Assembly: GCA_038503075.1 (NCBI GenBank)
Contig: JBCAML010000009.1
Coordinates: 1,240,001-1,304,000, forward strand
Direction: 5' to 3'
Source of the DNA: Gyromitra esculenta
Lineage: Eukaryota; Ascomycota; Pezizomycetes; Pezizales; Discinaceae
Length of the DNA: 64,000 nucleotides
The first letter of the stretch is position 1. Each line of letters begins with the position of its first letter. The notes below the pieces were generated by a model that saw nothing but the letters and a program-made list of their open reading frames with translations, was not told where the DNA came from and did no database searches. Made by a program: the position numbers and the translations under genes. This document shows, in pieces, positions 35,900-47,291 of the stretch.

Positions 35900-38800
35900 T
35901 TATGTTGAAAGGAAATCGCCTAATGGAGACCCAAGTCGTCGTTGAAAATCTTTCCGATGATGTAACTCCAAGTTCCTCATAAGGAACTTCTGCAATCTCT
36001 GCGCCTCGCTTTCCCACTTCTCCTCTAGAAGCATTAAGTTTTGTTCCGCTCCTACTACGCCTAGTGACTCATCGGCGAATGTCACCTTTTTCTTTTCAGA
36101 TTTGCTGAGTCGCCGCAAACCGAGACCTGGTCTTTGGCTGCTTTTGGACTTAGTGTCCTTGCCTGATCCCTTCTCTTGCGCTTCCGTGGGCTGAAAAAGC
36201 TTGTCCTTGAGGCACTTAACGTGTTCAGCTCTATCGCGATCCATCTGCGGGAGGTAGAGCAGCGTCTTATTTATCTCCATCGCATTGACTATGGAAGTGA
36301 ACCCCTGAAGATGGATCTCGTTCATTTCGCAGTAGAGCTCGCGTAGAGTTGTGTTTTTTGTAAGCATTGAAGCGAGCTCCATTGCGCCGGGGGTACCCAG
36401 TGATTGCACTTTCGCTAAGTATTAGTAACGTGGCACAGAATCTTGGTGGAGCGAGATAACTCACGCTCAATTCTTAGGATCTCCAATGATTTGTTCTCCG
36501 CTAAGCGCCCGAGTGGCTTGACAAGTCCGGCTCCAAGTCTATCCGAGCATCAGTTATCTGTAATCAATGTTATGTCAGAAATCAACGTACCTAGCACTCT
36601 CAAGAACGCCCTGTTCTCCTGACAATATCAGCTCCTTTAAGGTTGTGTTCTTCGCAAACATTTCCCCCAAAGAATTACAAGTTTCCTGGCCTGCCTCGTA
36701 CGGTAGCGAAACCTTAGACAGATCTAGAAAGGCAATCGTCTTGTTAACCCTCATTGCATCCATTAATTCTCTGAACATGTCCTCCTTGGGGTAATCGATC
36801 ATTCTCATAGTTAGGTGAGTCGGTGTCAAGCCCTTTGATATACATTCAACAAGCTTATCGTGACTTATAGAAAGTGGGTTCTGCCCAATATAAAGATGGA
36901 GATTTCTCGGTTTCCCAGGAGTACGTGACATGGAGTGCATGAATATCGCAATATCCCTAGACGTTAAGCCACATTGGGTGAGAGTCAAATGATGGAGAGA
37001 GTCTGATTGTGGGCTAGCAAGGTAAGCTGAGACGGCGTCTATAGTTTCATTATTGAGTTTCGTTTCGCTGTGACTAAATTAGAATCGCTAATCGTTACCT
37101 GAAGAAAAGCAACTAAAGCTTACCTTAAGTCCAAATCTTCCAGTCTCCATCTCAGTAATGTTTCTGCAGTGAGGAGTGCATCGTCACCAGACGCCCTTAA
37201 GAGTCTTGATAAATTCAATTTCCTCAGAAAAGGAAAATAGGACATCGTATTGTTCAGGCTGGGTGCATGGATCCTGCCAGGGTTCCCGCACAGATTCAAG
37301 GACTCCAAAGTGTTTTCGTGCGCTATCAGGGAGTTCAAAAACAACGTCAAGAACCTCTCTGTCAGTCCACATCTTGCGAGCTCAAACCCGCGAAAATGCG
37401 CAAGCTTAGAAGTTGCTGCATCAACCAACCAGTCAAGATCCGATTCAACCAATTCAATTCCGGTGAGGTCGAACCAATCAACGTTCGTTAAGCCTCGTCT
37501 ACACAGTGGCATGATAGCCTCAATGATACCACATCCGTTCTCAGGCTTGGAAGTTCCCAAATCTTCTCCGACATGGGGCTTTCGTTTCATGCATTCGAAA
37601 AAATCCATTTTCCTCAGCTTCCCGCTATACAATGCTAAGGCTCTGAGTTCATGTATCAAAAGCGAATCCCTCTTCCCTCCTGCTGCTTTTAGATTGATTG
37701 CCCGTCCTGAACGCCCAAGTATTGGCTCATATTCGGATCCGTGGATATCATGGACCTTGTGCAGTGCTTCGAGGCTGATGCCTCTGAATGATATTGAAGA
37801 AAACGACTCGTTCCATCGTAGTGACCTCATGACAGCGAGCAATTCTAGATCTGTGTATTGACGTCGTCGAGAATATGCCGGCGGGTAGAGTACAAACTGG
37901 GGAGCATCCTCGACGTCCATATGTATTCCATATACAATATTTGATGCATCAAGATCGTATGCAGTACCTAAATCACAAATGTAAGCAATGGCTCGAAAAT
38001 CCCGGGGCGGATGTAAGTTACAATAAGCAGCAAGAGTGCGATCAAACCCATTGAAATCATCACCGGGTGTGCAGGGAATATCTGGCAAAGCCTCGTCTTT
38101 CATGTCCTCCGGAATATCTACAGTGAAAGGTGATGTGAGGTAGTTCGGCCTTAGATAATCCGAGGCTTGGCGAAGTGCCTGGATGATATCCGATGCATCA
38201 GCCGAGGCCAGATGCACTTTATGGGCCGCTCTACATGGTGATCTAGATATGGATTTTTATAAGCATAGCCCTCAATATCGGATTTACAAATTTTTTTTTT
38301 TACCTGAAAGTAAGACTAAATGAATCATCTACACCCGATATTGAAAGCCCCACGAGATTGAGAATTCCGTAGGAACTTGAAGTTGCAGCAGAAATTAGAG
38401 AGGTGGTGCTTCTGTTGGGAGCAATTTTGGGTATCGGTACAAGGTGAACTTTGTGTATTCCAATTACAAGATAGCATATTGTTGAGTACATTTTCTGGAG
38501 GTCTTCCGCAGATCCGGCCCTATGGCCGTGCATCTTTCCTGCGCGTTGGACGACTCGGAAGATCTGAAAGTGTGTAGGCGAATAGTCCTTTTCCGCCTCC
38601 AATCGACGGGCAATATGCTCGACGGTAGAATCCGAAAATGGGGGAGATAATCTGACTGCCCTTGAGTACCTTGAAATTTGCCTTAATATGTCCAACCATT
38701 TTTGAGCTTCTGTCGGAGTTCCTACTTGCAACATCGTCGAAGCCGGCGTTCCGTTTGAGTCGTCCAAGTGATCCACCTGAACTGAGCACGCCAGGTCTGC

Positions 38801-39442
38801 ATCCCCACCAAATCGATAAACGGCAACAACCTGGTTCATCATAGTAACTAACGTGCCCTCATTACCCAAATCTCCCACGGAGCCAATTGATGAGGCCCTC
38901 CCGGTTGTTGGCGATCTCGCTGGAACACCAAACGCTTCGTTCGCTTTATGCTCCGACTTGTACCTCAGCAATTCCTCATTTGTCAAAACCATGTACTCCT
39001 TCTTCCTTCTTAGTAGCCCTCCCGTTGAAACAACCTCTCCAGAATGAACCACAACTTTGTTGCTCGGATTTATCGTGTAGAGGATATCTGATTGTGACGA
39101 ATCAATTGACGAGCTGCCGGACGATTCCGGTTGCAGTTTAGGGCTTGCAGGATCCCGGTCCCGGCCTCTCAAGGATCCGAACATAGACCTGGGCCGCTGT
39201 CCAGGGCTTTTCGTTAGGACCCGCGGGCGAGAAACCGTGTTGCTTGATACCACTGCTGTGTATTCTTGATATCCACCAGCACCGCTGCTGAAGAAGGCGG
39301 ATTTTGGCCTCTGCTTGACGGTCGTAGCATCCTTTGAGGACCATAGCACGGTCGTATCTGTGTCGGGCAATATGGTTGGCCGGGTGAAGAAGGCAAAACT
39401 CTTTCGCCTAGCGGAGCCACCATCGTGAGACGCGGACAACAT
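35900..39442 (-). CDS. PH-like domain plus leucine-rich repeat (RNI-like) protein, CARMIL-like architecture
   Basis: Five exons (39442-38304, 38242-37124, 37067-36591, 36538-36465, 36414-35900) encode 1107 residues. The N-terminal about 120 residues are Ser/Arg-rich. From about 125 to 260 a pleckstrin-homology-like region is seen (VVVHSGEVVSTGGLLRRKKE, YMVLTNEELLRYKSEHKA, EAQKWLDILRQISRYSR), and possibly a second (MYSTICYLVIGIHKVHLVPI, SFSLTFRSPC). After a linker, leucine-rich repeats run through the middle and C-terminus (LTNVDWFDLTGIELVESDLD, LESLNLCGNPGRIHAPSL, NTTLKELILSGEQGVLESAR, NKSLEILRIE, NTTLRELYCEMNEIHLQGF), ending in a basic and helical tail. PH-LRR order recalls CARMIL, a membrane/actin regulator, but that function is inference. 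At exon 2 two in-frame acceptors are possible (38243 or 38231); I used the first. Confidence 0.82.
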
Positions 39443-42400
39443 TCTTCGCCTTGATCACGAGCAGTGAGACACTGGCCGGACACGGTTGAGGTGCTGATCG
39501 CCGAAACAGCAAACAGCCAACAATAGTGCAAATAACAGTAATTTCTGGAAAAGACGCAAACTCACAAGCACACAAAACGGTAGGCAAAAAATTTAATCAA
39601 AAAAAAAAAGAACGTTTAAAAAATATCAAACGGGACCAATCTCTGGCCAACAATGGGGTCTGCCCACGAAAGGGGAATAAGGATGGCAGGGAATATGAGG
39701 AATGTTACAATTCAATGACGTGAGGCACGAATTGGGTGAATGATGGCAGGGGTCGTAGTTAAAGACCCCATAGAACGCTGAGAAGCAGGAAGATGGCAGG
39801 AGGAGATGGTAGGAGGAGGATGATGAACCAACGGCAATGGGGGAGGAGAGGGGAGGAAGGGGAAGGAGAAAAGGAAGGGGAGAGGCGGAGAGGGCGAGAG
39901 ACCACCCGGAGTATTTAGGAAGAGGATGAATGCTCAATTGGGGGGTGGGGAGGTGGGAATGGAGGGGGGTGGGATGAGGGAGCGGATGGGGAGAGCAGGG
40001 CAGGAGGGTAGAAGAGTTACTGGAAGACAAAAAGAGCCTGAACTGTGAACACAGTTAGATGCAAGCACGACCAGACCACACACATGGGCAGAAAACCATC
40101 CAGGAGAGACAGACAGGACGGAACGAGCAGACTAACTCTGCCGAGCAGCTCCTGCTGCTGCTGCTCCACCTCCTGTTTCTCGCTGCCTGGGCAAGCAAAC
40201 AGAGGGTACAGCACAGTACAGTACGGACAGACACCTGAATCAGAGCTCTCCCATGCCAAAAGAGAAAGAGACAGGACCAACTACACAGCGTCACAAAAGC
40301 CAAGGAACAGCCAAGAAAGCCATAAATGTACATATAAGTAGCATGATCCACCGCTTGCGTCAGTGGTCCGGATTCAGCTGTTCTGAGCCTATCGCAATAC
40401 CCCGCTGCTTTACGATCCCAGCAAGCGGGCTCCGCTCCACCATCCCTGCTAGTGCATCCTTTAATCGCAGCTATCTTGCTGTGTGCCGCTCCAAGATGAT
40501 GTCTCCATTGCCAGCAACAGCAAGCTTCGTCCCCTCGTCCGATCGGAATCCTGCACTATTGCTGCATCCTGCATGCACGCCCTCGTCAAACTGTTAGTTC
40601 TTCTTGATGCCCCCCCCAACGAAAAAAATAATAACCAAGCAAGCAAGCAGCAGGTATGGATGTAATGTACTTTGTACCACCCGACAACACGCGAAGCAAC
40701 TTGGTAAAAATAGACGATTCGGTCCGAACTCGTCATCGTTTGACCATATTATGCCTGACTCTCCTTATCATTAGAAGGGGGTAGGAAAAATAAAAAATTG
40801 TCCTCGTCCCATATTGTGCTATCTGTGGTCTGGGCTGAATACCGGTGCTCTCTCCCTAACCCCCTTTTAGGCGAGCTAAACGTGGGGAAGAAAAAAAAGT
40901 CGATTCGACATGTCCTGTCTTTGTAGCACCAGTTGCCCGATATGTGTCTGTCTGCGACAAACACCTGCACGGAATTTTTTTTGAGACAATGACCGAGATT
41001 CTTGCAACAGAGATGATGTAGTGGCCAAGTCATTGTTTTAAAACACCATCGAAATTACCGAATTTCTGTGCACTTTCCTCGGACCTGCGACGCCAAAAAG
41101 ATTATTTCAACGAATGAAACTGCGGGTGGAGGATTGAGAATCCCATCCACAACCAGGTTCAAGGGCTGGATGTTCACTGCAATTTGGCCGGGATAGGAGA
41201 AAGATGAGTCCATTTTTCTTGGGGTATTCCGGATTTGCAGCGCAAGGTTACCCTCCCTTCATCCGTTCCTGACCCCTGACGTGTCGATCTCAAAAGACAA
41301 CGAGTGCCCCTGTCTTAGATCACGCATCATCACTCGGCACATCACCTCCCTTTAAATTGACACGATTCGATCAGGGTGAAACTTATGGCTACACTCAATT
41401 GAGTGTAACACCAACAGAGCGGCATGTGGTTATTATGGCTGTTTGTTTCGCTTAGCTCGCTGGAGTCAGTGCTGCCATGTTTCCCCGGACCACAGATGGA
41501 TCACGATACCAATTGATGCAAACTTTTCCGCAATCTGCCTCAGGGGGGAAGATGCAGCTTTGCTGACAGTGTACAATCCTAATTCTTATTTTTCAGGATG
41601 GGAAGATAACCAAATGCCCGAATCCTATCATCCAGTTGACAACCCCATAAAGCTAACATTCCAGAGTTGAGCTATCTTATCGAAGACTTCCAATAGAGTA
41701 ATCTTGGTGAGTCATTGGCCGAGCTCGATTACCAGAACTTGCTGCCCAGAGACCAGATGGTTAAACGCCTCGCATATGCCGAGCTACTGGGATGAATAAG
41801 AAGCAAATATTTAAAGGTGGCTTGCTATTCTTCCACTTTGTATTCGGTGAGTAGCATAGTGTTTCTATGTTCTTATAAATGTCTACTTGGGCTCGAGGAT
41901 TTGAGCTCTGTGTGACTGCGCCCCCAATGAGGATGGCCTGAACAGGGTTTCGCAAATTTGCCCTCGTGTTCTTGCCGAGGAATCTCGATTCTCAAACAGC
42001 AAGAGGATACAGAAAGAAAGTCAAGCGAGATCGTCATATTTTCCGCCCTGGAAGTTGGTGAGATTGGTTGTTGCATTTTGAGTACCAACTCTCGGTTTAT
42101 CGTTAGTATCTGCTCAAATCTCTACAAAATTGAGCCTTCCATTATAATAATCAAATCAGCCCCTGGGGCGAGATACAATGTTACTAGGTTTAAATACATT
42201 TCGGTATCGTTTAACCTGGGAACTATCACTATAAATCGACAAGAGGATTGGACTAGCGGCCGGCGCCCGGACCCAATACCATGGCAAAGCGGAACGGGGA
42301 GCTCGAAAGCTGTTTCTATTAGATTTTCCAGAAAGGCGGTAAATAATTCGCCGAAAAGCGCCTCGGTGACGGCTTGTTCTCTCATTTACATCTCAAGAAT

Positions 42401-44277
42401 GGTAATATTACGTGAGCCCTGCTTGGCTTAGCGCAATGCCATGAACCATCCATGGATCGGAGACTCTCAATCATGACGCTGCTGCTATCTATCGATTGTC
42501 TCACGTTGACTGCGACTGATCCCACGGTGATATAAATTGAGCCGACAAGCAGCAAGTCGTGGACCATTCTGCTCCAGATCCCCCTCTCAACCTTAAGAAT
42601 CTATCATTACCGTATTCTGCTGACAGTGGCGATTGACGCCTTATGGGATATCGCCCCCGGATGGGGTTGTCGAGTGCGTCTGCAAATTTACTGTGGAGTA
42701 CGTATGTCATCTAGCTACCTTCCCATTTATTCGTCAACCTCTGTATTGCGTCCTTGACTTCTCTATACTGTATTCAGTTATAAAAAATTGCCGTGTTCAA
42801 ATATTGTTCAAGTCCGTGCCTTTTTTTAGACCTAAAGGCCGAGGGCCAGGGTTTAGAGATTCGTCACCTGAAACCTATTTTATGAACATGTTTACAATCA
42901 GCAGCAGACGAACAGGGCTCGGAGGAATGTGCGAGATAGTGTTTAGGCATATCAAAAATAGGGTAAAAGAGGACCTAGATTTAAGTCTAGAAAGAAGTAG
43001 AAGAGGTGCACCTGCTACTAGTATCCTCTCCAGCGGTTTTTATTTTGCTTTGTCTTGCTTTGTCCTGTCTATGCTTGATTAGCTGTGTTCATGCTTGATT
43101 ACGTATACTGCACTGCACTACGGCACATGTTTCCACGTGCACGGGATCCGGAAGGTCCGGAAAAATTAGATCTGGAATTATCCCGGTTGACCCGGCACTA
43201 CGGTTTGCCCAGCGCCCCCCGACATATCCGATCGTTTTCGGCTGGAACGGGGCCGCTGAGACTATAAAACGTCTGAGCAGCTGATAATACTCGCCAGCGA
43301 TTTGCAATCATCTAAAACTGCAGCTATTCTGTGTTATTTCTGGAATCAACATCAGATGAGCTATACGGAGAGCCGGAAACCAATGTCGGAACGAGAGAGT
43401 GTACGAATACGATCCATCGTTTCGTTTATCTAATACGCCGTTTCTCGTGTGCTCTGGGACAGCTGAAGAATAGCCACCTGACCCAATTGGGTGTCGCACG
43501 ATGACAGATCTGCCTGTGTATTTGGAGCGAGCTAGCAGAGCTGGGAGCTATATATATCCCATATACCCCAATACATGCATGACTAATGACCCGGTATCTA
43601 TTGCACGCGGCCCGTTCGGGTATTGTTTCTACTCGTGTTGTGTTCTCCTGCCGTGAGTACTTTGTATTTCTCATATGCTTTTCATCCGGGTGCGTTTCTG
43701 TCACACGCGGCGTGTGGGCCTTCTTTCTCCACTGACTTTCTTTCGACGTTTTTGTCTTCTGGACGATCGTGGCTTCCTCCTTTCCTCTTTCGCATCGCCT
43801 ATACAGCTATCGTCATTTATATCTCCGGGATTTTGGATCTGAGGAGCACAGTCCTCCCGACGAGGGACGCAGGAGGGCTGGATAGGGGCTGGATAGGTCG
43901 ATTCTGGAATCTTGGCGTACTTTATCTGATATCTAGAGGCATATAGATTCCCCTAAATCTCCACGGGGCCTGGTATCTCCGGGACGCCTGTCAATTGGCG
44001 TAATTTATTTGAAATCGTTCACCCTGAATCCTAGACCACTTAACCTCGATCGTCTGCCACCACATCTCTCTAAAATCTCAAATCTTAAGAATTACGTTTT
44101 CCTAAAACGAACATGATTGTCTACACGCACATGGGCCGATTCCCGAATAACTCAATCTCGTTCTGAGTGCACTGTGGTGTAATATCGGAGGGACTCGCGC
44201 GGAAAGAAAGAGGGAGAGAAGGTGCTCTTAAAATCCTATGTGTTCCCTATATTCGAGCTGCATATCGACTGCACATA

Positions 44278-44790
44278 CAGTCCCTAGTCAGAAGTGTTCG
44301 TGATGCGGTTTCAGATGGCGGAATCCACCATGCAGCTAGCTTGGCAAACCGATGTATAGGTTTAAAATTTTACTATAAATCAAGAAAAAAAGATAAAATT
44401 CCCATTTAAATTTTAAAAACATATTGGGCATTCTAGCTACCAAACTCAGTCCTAGGTAAACTTCTTCCTGGTGTATTAATATTTAGGCAAGTTTTTAAAG
44501 TTTCATGTAGTGTACTTTGGCCCCAGTTGCTAGGAGGAAATCAGTCTCGGCAGTAATTTTTAGTAGTTTTCGGTGATGTTTAAAAATATATTAAAAAACA
44601 AGCACAAGAGATAAATTCTTGGGTAAAATTTCTTAAAATTTAAATAGATATGTATGATTTGAATTTTATTCCGGGAGTCTTGGATATTTGTTCTTGTTTT
44701 TTCACAAATTTCTAAAGTTGACAGCATTTTGAGATTTTAAAAAGGTCTGAGCACTGAAACCGCATCACGAACACTTCTGACTAGGGACTG
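44278..44790. mobile_element. 513 bp non-autonomous DNA transposon (MITE), Tc1/mariner type
   Basis: Two perfect 37 bp terminal inverted repeats, 44278-44314 (starts CAGTCCCTAGTCAGAAGTG) and 44754-44790 (ends ACTTCTGACTAGGGACTG), bound a 513 bp element. A TA dinucleotide sits immediately outside both ends (44276-44277 and 44791-44792), the target duplication typical of the Tc1/mariner superfamily. The 439 bp interior is AT-rich and has no transposase frame, so it would depend on a transposase elsewhere. Perfect repeats suggest recent insertion or recent mobility. No second copy was noticed in this window. Confidence 0.9.
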
Positions 44791-45438
44791 TAATTACACA
44801 ATCCCGATGCTTCTCTCTGTATCTATCTCCAACCTCCAAGTGGCAGTTCACCCACTTAAACTTCTGTTCAACAGAGACCGTCAGATAATAAAGTGGGAGA
44901 TATATTTCCCCAAAAGCAGAAACATCTCCCGCATGTCGGGCCCGCTATACCTCTCACCTGCTCCATCGGCCTGATATTGCATATTAAGCAATTCACCAAT
45001 ATCATATCGTGGATAACGGCTAACACAAGACTAAATTCCTCTCTCGCCGCATTAACACTCTGTACCAGTATCACTCCAATCGTGTATCAGTCACAGATGG
45101 AGATGACCAAGCCGGGAACCTACATAATCGATCGTACTCGCTTGTCTTACCAGCGACCACATTTTTGCTCCGCACTTGGCTAAGCTTCTCCAAGCGAAGA
45201 TCCCTACAAAAGAAGCTTGATAGGCGGGGGCTTCCCCGAAGCTGAATATTCTCGGAAGGTTAATGTTGTCCATCTACTCACTCATTCGGCGTGCGCAAAG
45301 TCGGATAGTTGAGACATGTGCCGAGACAAACATATCGTAGTTAATCGCAGACTTCTCATTGGGCTAGTCTATTTGTTCTTGTTTGCTGTGAAACCTCGGA
45401 TTTCACGCTTGTTCTTTGGGATGGCATCGGGTGTTTTA

Positions 45439-45455
45439 TCGAGTGATATTTCATG
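45439..45455 (+). repeat. Dispersed 17-mer, exact copy
   Basis: TCGAGTGATATTTCATG, identical to 34724-34740, in gene-free sequence 0.65 kb downstream of the MITE. Confidence 0.85.
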
Positions 45456-46870
45456 ATTGACATGCAACCAAAATCCTCGTCCTAGCTAGGTCAGAAAAAC
45501 GCAAAATCTCCTAGGCCCACCCCCTATCTAAACAGCCAGCATTAAAAAAAAGTGTCTATAATAGCAAGGGACTGAATACCAGTGGTCAGGGTACCTAGTA
45601 GCTCACCCATGTCAACCAGACCTTACTCAGCTCAACTTCGGTGTCAGCTGAAACAACTATAAAGTCCAGTGATGCGACTGCCAGCGTTGTCTGGGCCAGT
45701 TCTCATCGTTTCGGCCCCCTACTCCGTGCCTCGATTTTTTCTTTCCTTCTCTCGGCTCCATTGTTGCCGAACTCCCAATAATAGATGTTGACAAATGAAC
45801 GCACGGACATGAATTACCCCGCCTTCTTAGCAATAGAGTAGATTTTAGCCTTACTCCCAGTTAATATTTTGGAGAATAAATAAATGTGCCGTCCTGGCCG
45901 CGTGGCAAGAGTACTATTTCCCCCTACCAGAAGTCACAAGGAAGGTGAGAAATTTTATCAGAATTTGGGGGGGATGAGACGGGTCTTATCCGTTTAACCT
46001 CTTTTATATTGGATCTGGGTGTGTATGTATGGGCACATGTAGCTAAAAAAAGGACTACCCCGGTCAGTTTAATTGTTGATCCTATTCAACATCACCACCA
46101 CTCACTACATGCGTATTATCAAAACCATCAGAATACCGTTAGTAAGAAGTGCAATGGAACAAAAAAAAACGAGCATCAATTAGCGTCGTATTTAATCCTG
46201 TACATCGTTGGCTGACGATGCTTAATACGCAATATACCCTTCGTGGCTTCTACTCAGCCAGCATACCTACAGCTACTACATGTATGACGGGCTCTGCTAA
46301 TAGCAGTTCTCACGAGCGAATAGGGGCACTACGCTGCACGGCGAGGATAAAGGGTATTGCTGGTTTCTAGGGTGCTTTTTTTTTGGTATTATCGCTTGAT
46401 ATGTGGCGAGAGCGGAGAGAGTGGCGAAAGGTTTGGCTATAAAGAAAGTGGCCACTAAGGTCTGATGGTTTCAGGACGACGAAGCAGAGCAAAGGTCGTG
46501 GAGTGATCCTCCTCATCACACCACCTACAGCTGAGCATCAGGCGTCGTTTGGGGGAGGGTGGCTTAAAGACATTTGCGCCGCATATTCCAGTGGACGTGA
46601 GTAGGGTGCATGAACCGTTATTGTTAGTGTAGGTCGAGCTACTGCTAAAACCACAAGACGTTTGTGTTGTGATATTGGGGCGCGTAGGGAGGGAGGGATA
46701 GAAGACTCGATTGCTTGTATTGCTTGTTTGCTTGCTTGAGGTGGACATACGGCCTCTGTCTAAATAGCTCTCTCGGATACCTGTCTCTCAATCATTTCCG
46801 ACTCCGAAGCCACACCCGTGGAGGTACCCTGTATTAGGAAGCTTTTCTAACAAGTTTGTGACGGGATGTG

Positions 46871-46887
46871 TCGAGTGATTTTTCATG
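46871..46887 (+). repeat. Dispersed 17-mer, one mismatch
   Basis: TCGAGTGATTTTTCATG: 16 of 17 positions match the exact copies (A to T at position 10). Confidence 0.8.
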
Positions 46888-47095
46888 ACCCACTGTGAAT
46901 TGGAAAGCCAGCTGTGACAAGAAAAATCGCGTGGGTAGTCAAATACTTGTATCATTGAGTGAGTATCATGGATCTAACGTCGCAGTACCTTGTGCGGATC
47001 CCTTGCGGTGTCCTGCTCACATACATGTAACCTGGGGTGATAAAAGCCTGTCCCCTAACCTATAAAAGATGGGAGTTTTTCTTTTTACAAAGGGA

Positions 47096-47121
47096 GAGAG
47101 AAAGAAAGAAAGAAAGAAAAA
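47096..47121. repeat. (AAAG)n microsatellite
   Basis: GAGAGAAAGAAAGAAAGAAAG-type purine simple repeat about 170 bp beyond the PET127 stop codon. Confidence 0.7.
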
Positions 47122-47291
47122 AGGGATACCTGATCTAATACACAGTTAACTTTCTTACAAGATAATCGTACAATCCACCTAACCATAAAACTTCCCCCCC
47201 CCTTTCCTTTTTCCTTTTTTTTTTAAAAAAAGCAGCACTAGAGCAAAAATCTAAACGCCCTCTCCATCATCTTCTACCTCCACGTAATAGC

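Larger units (their letters stand above)
39443..47291. other. 7.8 kb gene-less block
   Basis: No gene is supported. A purine-rich stretch (39780-40015: GGAGGA, GGGGAGG runs) may be the CT-rich leader of the PH-LRR gene seen on the other strand. The block holds a MITE (44278-44790), two strong 17-mer copies (45439, 46871), TACATGTA palindromes (46277, 47022) and an AAAG microsatellite (47096-47121). Open frames are short, without domains. It looks like accumulated decayed repeats, but no specific transposon protein can be read. Confidence 0.55.

Noticed and set aside
44167..44409. 80-codon frame overlapping the MITE end
   Set aside because: It runs through the 37 bp terminal repeat and encodes nothing recognisable.
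46455..46748. 97-codon minus-strand frame starting MSTSSKQTSN
   Set aside because: Isolated, Ser/Thr/Asn-rich, no conserved motif, no splice partners; not enough to call a gene.
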